A stretch of DNA of 64,000 nucleotides, from assembly GCA_021794655.1 (NCBI GenBank), contig JAJYQJ010000068.1, positions 1 to 64,000 on the forward strand. The letters are read 5' to 3'. Below are positions 34,605 to 45,800 of the stretch, in pieces (position 1 is the first letter of the stretch; the number at the start of each line of letters is the position of its first letter). The translations under genes were made by a program, and so were the position numbers. This stretch comes from Actinomycetes bacterium (lineage in GTDB: Bacteria > Actinomycetota > Acidimicrobiia > Acidimicrobiales > RAAP-2). The notes beneath the pieces are model-generated. The model was not told the origin of the DNA, did not search any database, and saw only the letters and a program-made list of their open reading frames with translations.

Positions 34605-37600
34605 GTCCCCTCCGAGCACGTTGCCCTCGGGCGCAGTGCGAGCTCGGCGACGACGGACATGCCGAGGAAGATCACGACGAACCAACCCAGAACGTTGGCC
34701 ACCCCCATCGTGGTCACCCACTCCCAACCACTCGGGACGTGCGAGAGATTCTCGACGAAGACGACGTAGGCGCCCATGACGAGAGCGGTGACTCCCGGAG
34801 CTGCCATGAGAACCCGGAGGTAGCGTCTATCTTGGAGGGCCGCGGCCATGAACGGAACCGTCAGCGCGGCGGCGAACAACATCGCTACGACACCTAAGAC
34901 ACTCCCCGCTACAAAGGGAGGGAGGAGTAGTGCGGCGACTACTCCACAGGCGACCGAGACAGAGAGTCGCGTGCGCCTCGACAGTTCGCGGTGATCTCGT
35001 GAGTCGCTACGATAAGGCCATCCAAGGGTTGGGGTCCAGCCGTCGATGGACGAGCCTGCAGCCTGACGCCGGCGTAGCCGGAGCTTTCGACTCGACGCTT
35101 CGGGGGCCCACGGCGACAAGAACACCAAGAGCGCGAAGAAGCCACCAACAGCTGAGACTCCAAGTGCGACGTCTTCGATCTGTTGCGGGGCCCACGTCAC
35201 TCTAAAGGTGGTCGTGGTTCCGATGGCCGAAGGGTTGACCAACCAACCGTTAGCGTATCCGTCGATCAACTGCGGTGGGCCAAGAGACGGCCCTCCAACG
35301 ATCGAAGCTCTCCATCCCGCGTTGTAGCCCTGGCCTACGACGAGCCAGTAGGGTTTCCCGCTCGACTTCACCAACACGCGGTAGCTGTCTTGGCTGGACG
35401 CGACGACGTGCGCGACGGGAGACGGCGGGGAAGTCGCGCTCTGCAGGGTCCCCGACGTGCTAAGCGGCATCGCTGAACCGCCCGGCGCCGAGTCGAGTGC
35501 CAAGGAGTTGATATCAAAACCCGTCTTGTTTCCCGGGGTGGACACGATGACGTTTGGTCCCGCGTTGAGCTGGACACCGTTCTTATCTGGTCCACACCCT
35601 TGAAAGTGCAGTGGCGCGTGCATCTGTGCTGCGGCGGTAGTGCCGGAGATACGTATAAAGACCGGCAACCCGTTGATCGAAAGGAGGTTACTTCGACAGG
35701 TTGAGGGGAGGTTCAACGGGGGATCTGGAACCGCGACACCTGGGATTCCGACCTCGGCTATGGCGACGGGGAGTGTGGCTCCCCGCGTCGGGGGAACCGA
35801 CGGCGCGTACTCAAACCTTACCGCCTTGATGGTCAGGCGTATCGTGGATCCGTGCAACGGGGCGAAGTTAATTGGCACTGAAACGACGTGGCCTCGCTGT
35901 CTTAAATCCGCGATCGGCGGCAGGTTCACGATACGTGCACCCGAACGGGTGCTTACTTCGACGACCGTTGGAACGGAGTGGCGTCCATCGGCCACGACCG
36001 CCAGATTGAGGTGATCAAAGGTAATCGGCTTAGGGAGGTGGGCTTGAACCCAAGAGTTGACCTGATTGCCCTTGCCAAACGGAGAGCTCCAAAAAGTTGA
36101 TAGGTTGCCGTCGAAGGCGGCAGACGCCCGGTTCGCGGGGCTACCGCTCAAGTAGCCCGACGAAGAAGCGACAACTCCGCCGGGGGCGTCCGTCCCGCTC
36201 AACGCTTGGTCTATCTGGCGATCGGCGAGAAGCGTGGACAGCCCTGCGGTTCCGCTCACCGAGAACGTCCTTGGCGTAGGCAGCTGCAGCGTCCGTGTCA
36301 GCGTGAGCTCCGAGTCGGTTGCTGGAGGGTACGGCGTGTTGCGATTCCGCGACATGAGAATAGTCAACCTGTGGTTGATCGATGCCGGACCAGCGGCGGT
36401 CAGCATATCTGTCGGCAACGCGATCGTATCGATCGCGTGATTTCCGACGACGGACACGTCGGAGAGACCAACTGGGGCTGCGGCATAAAAGTTAGCGCTC
36501 TTCGCGCCACTGAAGTTCGTAGAGTCGATAGTGACGCGAAGCGTTGTGAACGTCTTCGTCGGGAAGTAGATCATCTGGCCGAGACCTACCCGCGATCTCA
36601 TGTTGAGGTTGACCACCTCGGGACTGCCACCGTTGAACGTGAGGGTCACCTTTGTGATCCACCTGTTGGCCTTGGGTCCAGAGGGCTGGAGAATTCTAAT
36701 GTGGTTATCTACGATCGGGTTGAGAAATTTGACCTGCCACCACTGGCCGTCTGGATTCTTGCTCCCGTAGATCTCCCAAGCGGTCGAGTCGTTCTCGTCG
36801 ATCGCTCGTTGTGGCCTGAAGCTCGGATCCAGCGCTGAAGGAGTCGAATACGATGACGCGGTCACAGACTGTACTCCTGAGAGCTGCGAGACACTCCACG
36901 CGCTGATTGGCGCCCCCGGAAAGAGGTTCAACCTCGCGTCGTATGCGTTTGGCTGCGGTATCTCGTTGGCCGTCTCGGTATATCCGAAGTTACCTCGAAG
37001 CGAAGTCCAGATCTCGGCCCGCTTACGGTTCGTATCGGTGAGTACGAGTTGAGCGTTATCCTTCATCGCCGCGTTGAACTCCGCCGGGTTGTTGACGAGC
37101 GAACCCGAGTACAGGATCGTCGGCGAAGCGTTCAAGAGCCCGGTCGAAGCCGCCTCTACGAGCCCGCTCGAGCTGCCGTCCACGATCAGAGGTGAAGCGG
37201 TCGACTCTGTCCTCACTACCGGCCTCGGATTTGGAACCGGGAACACGGCCAACGCTGGTGGAAGCGGGGAACCGGCTGGAAGTGAGAGGTTCTGCTCGTT
37301 GAACGAGGGATACGAGTGGGCAGTGTGGTCGGGTGTGAGCGGTCCAAAGTATACCGGCTTGCCCAGCCCTGGCGGGGGTTTACCCGCACCCAGCATGAGC
37401 CAAGCGAGCCGAGGAAGTGGCGAGTTGTTCCTCTGCCACTCGAGGTTGGACTGCCACACCATATCTCCCGCGCTCATCAACCTCGCAATCGGAGCAAACG
37501 ACGCGGGGTTGAAGATCTCTTGTTGGACCGGTTCGTCAAGTGCGGTTTGGAGTTGAACCGAAGGCGTCGTGCCTTCGGGCACCTGGCGACGTTCGACGGT

Positions 37601-39094
37601 CGGCCTCTTTAGTAACGCCGGCCAAACCGAGTCCGCGGTGTACCCCCAGTTGTACGCCGAAAACGCGTTACCCGGCTCGATTAGCACTCTTGTGTGTTTG
37701 TTTCTTGAGTTCAAGTAGGCAGCGGCCTGGTTGTAGTAGGAGGGGACCTTGCCCGGCCACAAGAACGTCGGCGTCAACGCGTTGCCGTCCCAGATGGAGG
37801 GCAGGTTTGCAACGATCAGTCCTATTAGAACCACAAACACGACATGGCTCGTCCTTGGACGTATGAGTGACAACTTTTCGATCAGTACCTCGGCTCCGGC
37901 CCCGAAAAGCATCGCGGCGCCCAATGCAACCAACGGTCCAGCTCGATCGAGGTTGCGCAGCGCGGCGCCGACTCCAGCTGTCTGAGAGGTAAACGCCCGC
38001 AGGAGTGCCCCGAACACAGAAGGGTGTGAGTACGGATAGACCCCGACACTCACGATCACGCCGACGACGACGAGCGACGCGAAGTACGCGCGATGTCTCC
38101 AGCGAACGATCCCTGCACACATGAGAGCGAGAGCCGGGATGAGGAAGCTGACGATCAGGAGCCACGTAGAGGTCTCGTAGCCGATAGAAGGCAGGTGCCA
38201 TGGACCGACAACCTCTGAACCGTAGAAGTACCAGTATCCAAGGCCACGTAGCACCTCCGAGCTGAGCGAGGTGTGCGAGATCTGTGGAACGGTCTCGGTA
38301 ACGCTCAGTATGTTGAATCCATAGAACTTCTCGACGATTAGGTCTCCCAACCACCACGCGCTGAGCACCAAGGAGGCGACCGATAGCTTCGCGACCGTTA
38401 TGAGCGCGTCTCTGACGGACACCTCCTTTGTGACCCAGATCCCAAACGGGAACCACACGATGACCGCGAGGCCGACGAGGAAAAGAGCCGTCGCATTCGT
38501 CGACCCCGCCGCGGTCGCGACGAGTGCGAACAGCACTACCGGGCGCCACCGCCCGCTCTGCGACGCTGAGATCGCGAGACCGACGAGCCAGCCGAGCGCT
38601 GCCCACGAGAGAAGTACTACCGAAGTCTGGCCGGTGTACTGGAGCAAGTACGGACTCAGTTCGTACGCGAGAGCAGCGAGTGCGACGCCTTCTGGCTTCA
38701 GGCCACACTTTCGTGCCAGGTAAACGACTCCACCGCCGGCAGCGAAGAGGATCGACCCCATCCATAGCCGCTGGGCTATCCAAAGAGGCACGCCGAGTTG
38801 GTTCGTGAGCCAGAAGTACGGCCCGATTGGGAACAGGTAGCCGATCTGTTGATGGCTCACCGTTCCCATTCCCATGTCGGGATTCCAAAGAGTCGGGATC
38901 TGGTGGAGCAACCTCGCGGGGTCGAGGTATAGGTAGATCTTCGTGTCAGACGTTACTTTTCCGCGAGCTCCCAGAAGAAACGGCAGGTAAGCCAAGAGAG
39001 CGATCAGCGGCACCGTAAAGCGGCGAAGCCGGCGCTGTGCCCCGGTATCAAACGTGCGGCTTCGCACCTGACCTACAGCGTATGCCTCACTCAC
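34601..39094 (-). CDS. AftD-like alpha-(1->3)-arabinofuranosyltransferase family membrane protein
   Basis: 1497 residues, GTG start. Residues 1-~430 hold about eleven membrane helices of a GT-C glycosyltransferase with the acidic first loop GKVTSDTKIYLYLDPARLLH, and LRNLDRAGPLVALGAAML later. A long extracytoplasmic part follows with two discoidin-like carbohydrate-binding segments, near residues 750 (AIDENDSTAWEIYGS) and 980 (AAFDGNLSTFWSSPFG). At least four membrane helices close the protein after residue ~1300. This layout matches AftD (Rv0236c), which adds arabinofuranose in arabinogalactan or lipoarabinomannan. Whether this organism makes arabinan is not shown here. Confidence 0.85.
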   Translation of the reverse strand: MSEAYAVGQVRSRTFDTGAQRRLRRFTVPLIALLAYLPFLLGARGKVTSDTKIYLYLDPARLLHQIPTLWNPDMGMGTVSHQQIGYLFPIGPYFWLTNQLGVPLWIAQRLWMGSILFAAGGGVVYLARKCGLKPEGVALAALAYELSPYLLQYTGQTSVVLLSWAALGWLVGLAISASQSGRWRPVVLFALVATAAGSTNATALFLVGLAVIVWFPFGIWVTKEVSVRDALITVAKLSVASLVLSAWWLGDLIVEKFYGFNILSVTETVPQISHTSLSSEVLRGLGYWYFYGSEVVGPWHLPSIGYETSTWLLIVSFLIPALALMCAGIVRWRHRAYFASLVVVGVIVSVGVYPYSHPSVFGALLRAFTSQTAGVGAALRNLDRAGPLVALGAAMLFGAGAEVLIEKLSLIRPRTSHVVFVVLIGLIVANLPSIWDGNALTPTFLWPGKVPSYYNQAAAYLNSRNKHTRVLIEPGNAFSAYNWGYTADSVWPALLKRPTVERRQVPEGTTPSVQLQTALDEPVQQEIFNPASFAPIARLMSAGDMVWQSNLEWQRNNSPLPRLAWLMLGAGKPPPGLGKPVYFGPLTPDHTAHSYPSFNEQNLSLPAGSPLPPALAVFPVPNPRPVVRTESTASPLIVDGSSSGLVEAASTGLLNASPTILYSGSLVNNPAEFNAAMKDNAQLVLTDTNRKRAEIWTSLRGNFGYTETANEIPQPNAYDARLNLFPGAPISAWSVSQLSGVQSVTASSYSTPSALDPSFRPQRAIDENDSTAWEIYGSKNPDGQWWQVKFLNPIVDNHIRILQPSGPKANRWITKVTLTFNGGSPEVVNLNMRSRVGLGQMIYFPTKTFTTLRVTIDSTNFSGAKSANFYAAAPVGLSDVSVVGNHAIDTIALPTDMLTAAGPASINHRLTILMSRNRNTPYPPATDSELTLTRTLQLPTPRTFSVSGTAGLSTLLADRQIDQALSGTDAPGGVVASSSGYLSGSPANRASAAFDGNLSTFWSSPFGKGNQVNSWVQAHLPKPITFDHLNLAVVADGRHSVPTVVEVSTRSGARIVNLPPIADLRQRGHVVSVPINFAPLHGSTIRLTIKAVRFEYAPSVPPTRGATLPVAIAEVGIPGVAVPDPPLNLPSTCRSNLLSINGLPVFIRISGTTAAAQMHAPLHFQGCGPDKNGVQLNAGPNVIVSTPGNKTGFDINSLALDSAPGGSAMPLSTSGTLQSATSPPSPVAHVVASSQDSYRVLVKSSGKPYWLVVGQGYNAGWRASIVGGPSLGPPQLIDGYANGWLVNPSAIGTTTTFRVTWAPQQIEDVALGVSAVGGFFALLVFLSPWAPEASSRKLRLRRRQAAGSSIDGWTPTLGWPYRSDSRDHRELSRRTRLSVSVACGVVAALLLPPFVAGSVLGVVAMLFAAALTVPFMAAALQDRRYLRVLMAAPGVTALVMGAYVVFVENLSHVPSGWEWVTTMGVANVLGWFVVIFLGMSVVAELALRPRATCSEGT

Positions 39095-39132
39095 GCAGCA
39101 AGACTGTACATCACCTGGTTAACTAGAGAGTT

Positions 39133-40272
39133 TCAGCTCTGTGCGACGTTTACCCCGAGACGCCCTTCCCTCAGCTTCATGAGCCGCTTTTCAATTAGAA
39201 ACCACGACATCTCGGCAATCGCCACCGTCACCGCTAGTCTCACAGCGAACACTCCCCAGGAGTCGAGAAACGGCAACGCAGACTGGTTGAGGATTATGTA
39301 TACCGGCCAGTGGCATATATAGATCATGTAGGTGATCTCGCCGATATGAACGATGGGCCGTAACCGCAGTACTCGGGCGTAGCGCCCGTTGGGGCTCGCT
39401 ATGACGTGGGCGAGGATGAAGACACACGTCACATCTACAACGATCAGACCCCATACGTAGGGCGCCGCCGAGTACAGGCTCATGTACTGGGTTATCCACA
39501 CAAGTGTCAAGGTCGACAGCCCGCCGGCTACAGCTAGCCAGCGCCTGCCGTTCACACTCACGTCGGAGAGATGTCCCCACGAGAAGACCACCCCAAGGAT
39601 GCAGCCCGCAAACCACGCGTCCATCCTCGTGTCGAAGGCAAAATAGACACGCGGCACATAGTGGGTCGTGGACCATATGATCTCTCGATTGACGATCACG
39701 GCGACCATCCCTACGGCCGCGAACCACAGTGCGGCCTTGCGTCCCCATCGCCACAGGAGAAACGCCAAGACTGGCGCCCACATGAAGTAGAACTGCTCTT
39801 CAAGCGAGAGGCTCCAGGCGTGTCCGAAGAACCCGAGGAACGGTTCGTGCCCGAACGCCTGGCGGTAGTCCATGTAGTAAAACACGGTTGCGAGCACGTC
39901 CCCGTTGATCCGTTGACGGGCGTCTCCGACGTGTACAAACGCCGCGTAGATATATACTCCAATAATTGCCAGATAGAGGGGCGGCAACAGCCGAAGTGCT
40001 CGACGCAAGTAGAACTTCTTGATGCCGATGCGCCCATGAATCGCTCGGTCACGAAGCAGTATCGAGGTGATCAAGAACCCGCTCAGTACTGCCCACATAG
40101 TCACCATCGTCGGCGCCCCGACTATCACCGTCGGGTTCTGGTGATAGATCAAGACCGCAATCGCGAGCGGAGCGCGGAGCGCGGTCAGCTCAGGTCGGTT
40201 ACCGAGCGATATTGCCGTGAACTTAGCCCTGTCACCCAACGAGACCTGCGCAGGAGCATTAGAGCTTGACAT
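39133..40272 (-). CDS. acyltransferase family 3 (OafA/YrhL-like) membrane protein
   Basis: 379 residues from ATG 40272, which overlaps the end of the GT39-like gene by 14 bases; the open frame extends to 40302. About ten membrane helices. The opening LTALRAPLAIAVLIYHQNPT matches the family start (LRGxAxxxVxxxH, with His), and FFGHAWSLSLEEQFYFMWAP is the second signature. Members O-acylate cell-surface sugars or lipids. Position beside the AftD-like gene parallels the acyltransferase near aftD in mycobacteria. C-terminal membrane part only; no SGNH domain. Confidence 0.88.
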   Translation of the reverse strand: MSSSNAPAQVSLGDRAKFTAISLGNRPELTALRAPLAIAVLIYHQNPTVIVGAPTMVTMWAVLSGFLITSILLRDRAIHGRIGIKKFYLRRALRLLPPLYLAIIGVYIYAAFVHVGDARQRINGDVLATVFYYMDYRQAFGHEPFLGFFGHAWSLSLEEQFYFMWAPVLAFLLWRWGRKAALWFAAVGMVAVIVNREIIWSTTHYVPRVYFAFDTRMDAWFAGCILGVVFSWGHLSDVSVNGRRWLAVAGGLSTLTLVWITQYMSLYSAAPYVWGLIVVDVTCVFILAHVIASPNGRYARVLRLRPIVHIGEITYMIYICHWPVYIILNQSALPFLDSWGVFAVRLAVTVAIAEMSWFLIEKRLMKLREGRLGVNVAQS

Positions 40273-41626
40273 GTTCACTTTCGATCGCCCCTGTTCGAAC
40301 ACTGCGACGCTTCGTGATCTCCCGGACTCCCGCGTCGATCGCTACACCGGATAGGACTACGAGTGCAACCTGGCCCGAGGACAAGAACCTCGGGTCCGCG
40401 TAGAACAGCGCTACGACCACTACGTCGAGGACGATAACGCCCACTAGTGGCGAGAGCGGAGCTCGCTTTCGCCGAAGCACGACGACTCCGGCTGCGGCGA
40501 GCCCTACGATCACGTACTGGAACCACACCTGCGCATGTGCTGCAGTCAAGTTCCAACCGTCTTCCCCAAGAGCGTTCAACCGAGCCTGTTGAGACGGCTT
40601 GTAAAATCCCCAGGCTCTGCCTTCTCTGGCCCAGATCACATCTGGAAGCCGCGATAGGTGCGCTAGTGCATATCTTTCTGCCACATGAGCGAGCGCTATG
40701 TCGTATGCTGCGACATTGTTCTGAAGATCTGGCTGCTCCGCACAGCGAAGAGACCAGTAGCCGATGTAACTCCCATAGTACGTGTTGGGGCAGTTCGATC
40801 CTGCGAGTGTTACCCCAGCCTGCGTGGAGAGCAACTCGGGTTCGTGAAAGCGAAGAACGTTGCTCGCCATCCACGGTGTCATCACTACTAACATCGCGAC
40901 GCTCGCAACGATCGCGAGCCAAAGACGCCGTCGAATGGGGAGCTGTCTGAGCCGTCCAATCATCGGCCACACAGCTAGTGGCAACAAGAGCACCAACTCG
41001 CTCCTCGTCAGAGCGGCGAGACCGCACCCGACTCCAACCCACACCGCCCTCGACCACGCCGGCTTTCTGATCAGTCCGTAACAGGCGAGAGTCGTCACTG
41101 CGACCGTGACCATCGCGAGCGGTTCTGGCATCACCCTCGATCCCTGCAACCAAAACCCGGGGTACAACGCAGCGACTGCCGCTGCGATCAGTCCGGCACG
41201 ATCTCCTGCAATCTGGCGCCCGATCAGGCCAACTACGAACACGACGATCGTCCCGAGGAAGGCCACGAAAAGTAGTTGTTCCCCATAGGTCATCAACCGA
41301 GCTACGTCGGTAGCCGAAAGCACCAGTCCAAACAGCGGAGGGTGGTTTGATGCATTAAGAGCGAAGTTCGGATACCAGATCCCTTCGGCGATCTTGAGAG
41401 CTTCGGTCCGGTAGAAATCGACGTCGTTGAATGTCGGAAACGAAAAATGCCACTTCCAAAGAGTCGCATAGAGAACCCTTGTAGCAAGAGCCAGAACGGT
41501 GAGCGCCAACAGCCCCCACCAGAACCTCCCTGACGCGCTAAAGGCCGGCGCCAGCTCCCATTGCGACCCATCGGCAGCTCCCGACGATTGGACTGCCTCT
41601 GCCTCCTCGACCCTCGCTTCGAGCAT
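40259..41626 (-). CDS. GT39/ArnT-like membrane glycosyltransferase
   Basis: 455 residues with about ten to twelve membrane helices. The first periplasmic loop carries the acidic pair in FPTFNDVDFYRTEALKIAEG, and further on come NHPPLFGLVL and ALYPGFWLQGSRVMPEPLAM, the PMT/ArnT layout (aspartates in loop 1, ExxP-like motif). Such enzymes move a sugar from a polyprenyl phosphate to protein or lipid outside the membrane. First gene of the leftward envelope block; the 233-base gap to the plus-strand lipoprotein should hold divergent promoters. Confidence 0.82.
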   Translation of the reverse strand: MLEARVEEAEAVQSSGAADGSQWELAPAFSASGRFWWGLLALTVLALATRVLYATLWKWHFSFPTFNDVDFYRTEALKIAEGIWYPNFALNASNHPPLFGLVLSATDVARLMTYGEQLLFVAFLGTIVVFVVGLIGRQIAGDRAGLIAAAVAALYPGFWLQGSRVMPEPLAMVTVAVTTLACYGLIRKPAWSRAVWVGVGCGLAALTRSELVLLLPLAVWPMIGRLRQLPIRRRLWLAIVASVAMLVVMTPWMASNVLRFHEPELLSTQAGVTLAGSNCPNTYYGSYIGYWSLRCAEQPDLQNNVAAYDIALAHVAERYALAHLSRLPDVIWAREGRAWGFYKPSQQARLNALGEDGWNLTAAHAQVWFQYVIVGLAAAGVVVLRRKRAPLSPLVGVIVLDVVVVALFYADPRFLSSGQVALVVLSGVAIDAGVREITKRRSVRTGAIESEHVKL

Positions 41627-41859
41627 CCCGAGATTATCGCATGAAACTCCAAGTTGTGAGCGACTACCAGGTCAGATCCCAAGAGTCAGCCACCTCTTAC
41701 GTCCTTCCCTCGTGCGTGGCAAGCTCGGTTCCCCGGCTGGGCAAGCGAGGCTTGTCCGTGACATGGCATAGGACCCAGTTTGGAGCTATAGTCGTACATC
41801 TTGACCTGGCGGAATTCATTTCATCGCTCCACTGGAGCGTAAAAGGGGGTAACTGGACT

Positions 41860-42774
41860 ATGCAATTTTTGAGCAGGGCGCGAGGAGCGTTCTTGGTCGC
41901 TGCTCTACTGGCGACAGGTGCGCTAGCTGCTGGATGTGGCAGTAGCGCTTCTACGCCTTCTGGAACTCCGGCAACTTCTGGTGTCTCGACGAAACCGATG
42001 AAGATCTTTCCGGCCCCTGCGGGGCTCATTGCGGCGGGCCAGCCACAGTCGGATGGAACGATGTGGCTACTCGCTGGTACCTCGAGCGCTAAGACGTTGA
42101 CCAGCTTAAACGTTGCGACAGGAAAGCTAGGCCAGCCTGTACCTGCGAGCAGCAACGCTTCATCGCTCGCACAGGGCCAGCGCGGCCCGATTGCCATAGG
42201 ACTCGCGACACCTACTGGCGGGGCGGTCCAGTTCGCCAACCCACTTACCGGCGCAGTCACGTCTTCGGTGCCCGTTCCCGCCCAAGTTCGCCAAGTTTCA
42301 GTTGGCGTGAACGGCACGACGTTCTACGTCCTAAACGGTGCTCCGGGAGGCGCGGCAAACGTCGCGATAGTAAGTAGTACCTCTGGCGCTGTCGGTGCGA
42401 CCGTTCCCGTCAGCTCGAGTGCGGTGTCGGTCGTTCCAAACCCCGACGGGTCACAGCTGTTCGTCCTCCAGCCAACTGGAGTGGTCCAAGTCGTCTCTGT
42501 CCAAAATGGAACTATCCTCGGCCACTTCCCGGTCGGCGCGACAGGGGTGCAGCTCGCACTTAGCAGCGACGGCACCACTCTCTATGCGATGAAGAGCACT
42601 GCTGCTGGATGTAACGTCGGCGTCGTAAACGTCGTCTCACAGCAGGTCACGACGGTCATGGGCGCACCCGCTGGTTGCGTAGGCCTCGTCCCCTCCCCGG
42701 GTGGAACTACGATCTTTGACGCCGTAGGACTTCCGACCGTTGGCAACATCCAAGAGTTCCAGGTGGCTAGCTGA
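41860..42774 (+). CDS. propeller-type lipoprotein, group with IFPAPAG motif (1)
   Basis: 304 residues from ATG 41860; AAAAGGGGG lies about ten bases upstream, and a TATAGT box at 41787-41792 could drive it. The frame is open to 41641, but the lipoprotein signal begins here: FLVAALLATGALAAGC. After the anchor comes KIFPAPAGLIAAGQPQSDGT and then MWLLAGTS, followed by short beta repeats. This template recurs in the genes at 51138 and 55135. Exported and lipid-anchored; function unknown. Confidence 0.78.
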   Translation: MQFLSRARGAFLVAALLATGALAAGCGSSASTPSGTPATSGVSTKPMKIFPAPAGLIAAGQPQSDGTMWLLAGTSSAKTLTSLNVATGKLGQPVPASSNASSLAQGQRGPIAIGLATPTGGAVQFANPLTGAVTSSVPVPAQVRQVSVGVNGTTFYVLNGAPGGAANVAIVSSTSGAVGATVPVSSSAVSVVPNPDGSQLFVLQPTGVVQVVSVQNGTILGHFPVGATGVQLALSSDGTTLYAMKSTAAGCNVGVVNVVSQQVTTVMGAPAGCVGLVPSPGGTTIFDAVGLPTVGNIQEFQVAS

Positions 42775-42888
42775 ACCCTTCCGAGAAAGCGCTGTCAAGT
42801 GGAAAAGCTGTTGCGAGATTGCAAAAAAGGGGGGGTAACATGCGCCAACTGAACATAGACCGCGGTGGTCCTGTGGAAGGGGAGGTAC

Positions 42889-45800
42889 ATGAAGACTTCG
42901 ACCAGATCGGTATCCGCATATTCAAGGGTAAGTCGTGGCGCGTTTGGAAAACGATTTTCTTCTCGTCTCCTCATGGCCCTGGCCGTCCTTGCTGGAACCG
43001 TGGGTGCCATGGCGGGGATCTCCGCGTCCGCGGCCCAGGCGGCTGGAATCGAGCCAATCGCTTCCGGAGTCACCTGGGTGGCCAGCCAGTCTAACGAGGT
43101 CACCGGCTACAACAACGCGACCGGTGCGGTGACTGGCCAGTTCTCCTACACCTCATCTAACCAACTCACAGACCCCCATGCAGTAGCCGTCACGCCGGAC
43201 GGGACGACAGCGCTCGTCACCTCGACGAGTGGCAACGTGAACGTGATCACCGGAGCGTCGTCGAGTAGTCCGTCCATGACCAACGCCCAATCGGTGACGA
43301 CGTGTCCGACCCAGGCGACATGCGCTCCATACACGGCGGCTATTGGCCCATATGGAGGTCTCATCACAGACGACGTCAACTCGTCTGGCAGTGGATGGGT
43401 TATCCCGGTGTCGGTGAACGAGACGACCGGCACGGCAACCTTCCAAAATGCGTTACAAGTGGGATCGAACCCTGTAGCAGTTGCAATCACGCCCGATGGA
43501 TCTACCGCACTCGTCGTATCCAACAGTACGAACAGCATCTATCCGGTAGCACTGACCTCGAATAGTCCGCTGGTAACGAGCGGAGCGTGCTCGCCAGCCC
43601 CGTGTGTAGCTCCCCCAATCGGAAGCGGATCTGTATTCAGCAACGCTGTAGCTATCGCTATCACGCCCGATGGGACAACCGCTTGGGTAGTCAACAGCGG
43701 CAGCGACAACATTCAAGCTATTGCGATCAATGCTGGCGGTGCGTTCACTTGTACCACGTACCCTTGTATCCCCTCATCTTCTAATGCGACTATCAACGTC
43801 AGCTCTGGCGGTGCCTCACCTCAAAGCATCGCTATTTCAGGCGGCTACGCATACCTAGGCAACGCTTACTCGTCATCTGGGAGTGGCGACTCGGTAAGCA
43901 CTGTGACCCTTCCAACCTCTTCAAACGCCGGATCAGTGGTGCAAGACGCCTGGGGGACCACGGGTGGATCAACCGGGTCAGCTGGTGCGATCGCTGTTAC
44001 TCCGGACGGCTCAACCGTCGTCGTCGGTGAGTCTTCAACATCATGTTCCAGTTGTACCGCGACAGGTTCAACCTCCGCTGGTAACGCACAGGCCGGATCC
44101 AATGGAACCGGCTTCAGTGATGTCATCTTGGCTGGCTCACCGGCCGTCGCTGTGCCTGTGAACGCTATCTCCGAGGCGTACTCGCCCACTCCGGCGCTCG
44201 AGCTCTCGCAGAACGAGCGCGTGCCAAATAGGTTTTTCGCGCGGGACGACGGCATCAGCGTGCCTCTCGGAAATGGGAACGACCTGTGGCTATTCGGAGA
44301 TACTCCGGTGACAGTCGCAAATAGCTCTGGGTATAATTACACTTGCCCGATCTGCTTTGTGACAGGTTCGACCGCGGCCGAAGGTGGTTACACAGCTGGT
44401 CAAATCCCAACGGATCTAAACGAAGTGCCAACTCCGGGCCAGCCATTATCCCTGTCGCCCACGACCTCACCAGGCCAATTCATTGGTGCCCCGAATACTT
44501 ACCTGCCTGGGGGCGGAGGGTCGTGCGCCACTGCGAAGGGGGCGTACGCTGCACGATGGCTTAGCGGCGGTGCGTTGCTATCGGGGACCTCGGACGTCCT
44601 CGTGACCTATAACGATGTATGCGCTGGTCCTTCCACCGCACCAGTATCCTGTCCAAGCGTTAATACATGCTACTCAATCGGCGGTGCGGTTAGCGGGGCC
44701 ACACAGTCGCCAGCCCCGGCAGTCTTTCTTACCGAGAACGACGGCTCCACATGGATCCAAGAGGCGTTACCGTACGACCTCAATGTCTCCTCACTTACTG
44801 CAATCTCGTGCGTCTCGGCGGAAATTTGCTGGGCCGCGGGATCGACAATCGCGGGACCGACAACCAGGAGCCAGGGGATCATCGTCGTCTCAGGAAATGC
44901 AAACTCGAGTAGTCCGACATGGTCGGTTCAAAGTCCAGGATCGGGCAACCCGATGAACGGTGTCGAAACGTTCACGTCCATCTCATGTGTGTCGAATGGA
45001 AACAACGGAGGCTACTGTTACGCTGTCGGCACTTCTCCAGCAACAGCCTCCACCCCCAATGGCACGCCGGTGCTCTACTACTTCAACGGTTCGACATGGA
45101 CAAACGATACATCATACCTACCGACCCAAGTAGGCTCGTTGTCGTCAATTTCGTGCTTCTCGGACGCAGTTTGCTGGGCCGCAGGATCGACAACCGGGGG
45201 GCAGGGCATCGTCGTTGTGTCAGGAAATGCAAACCAGAGCAGCCCAACGTGGAATCCCCAGGGCAGCGTTCCACCGATTTCTGGTGTAACTCAACTCGGT
45301 TCTATCTCATGTGGGTCGAATGGAAATAACGGAGGTTACTACTGTTACGCCGCCGGAACGAAGGCGAGCGGTCACGGTGCTCTCATCTATTTCAATGGAT
45401 CATCGTGGTCGGACCAGACCCCAACTGGGGCACCGACCATTACTTCGGTCTCGTGTGCCTCTGCTACCTCATGTGAAGCGGTAGATCAGCAAGGCAACGC
45501 GTGGACACTCAGCGGATCGACATGGTCGAAGACAGCCGTGGACTCCAACGCTGCCTTGACGTCGGTATCGTGTACGACCGCTTCCTCCTTCTGTCTAGCC
45601 ACAGACTTGAACGGCCGGTCTTTTGCCACCCAGGACAGCGGATCTGCCTGGACCCAAGAAACGCCTGTGGGCGGCAGCTCGCGAAGTGGCTTTAGCGTTG
45701 AAGGTTGGGGCTTTGCTGAGTACAACTACCAAACGAACACTCTGGACGTCGCACCAAATGACGTGTTCCCGCCGTCACCCACTGGAGTCGCCCTTCCTTC

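Noticed and set aside
37668-38888. 406-codon minus-strand open frame
   Set aside because: Same strand but other frame as the AftD-like gene, within its membrane domain; the AftD-like frame has helices and motifs, this one is Arg-rich noise.
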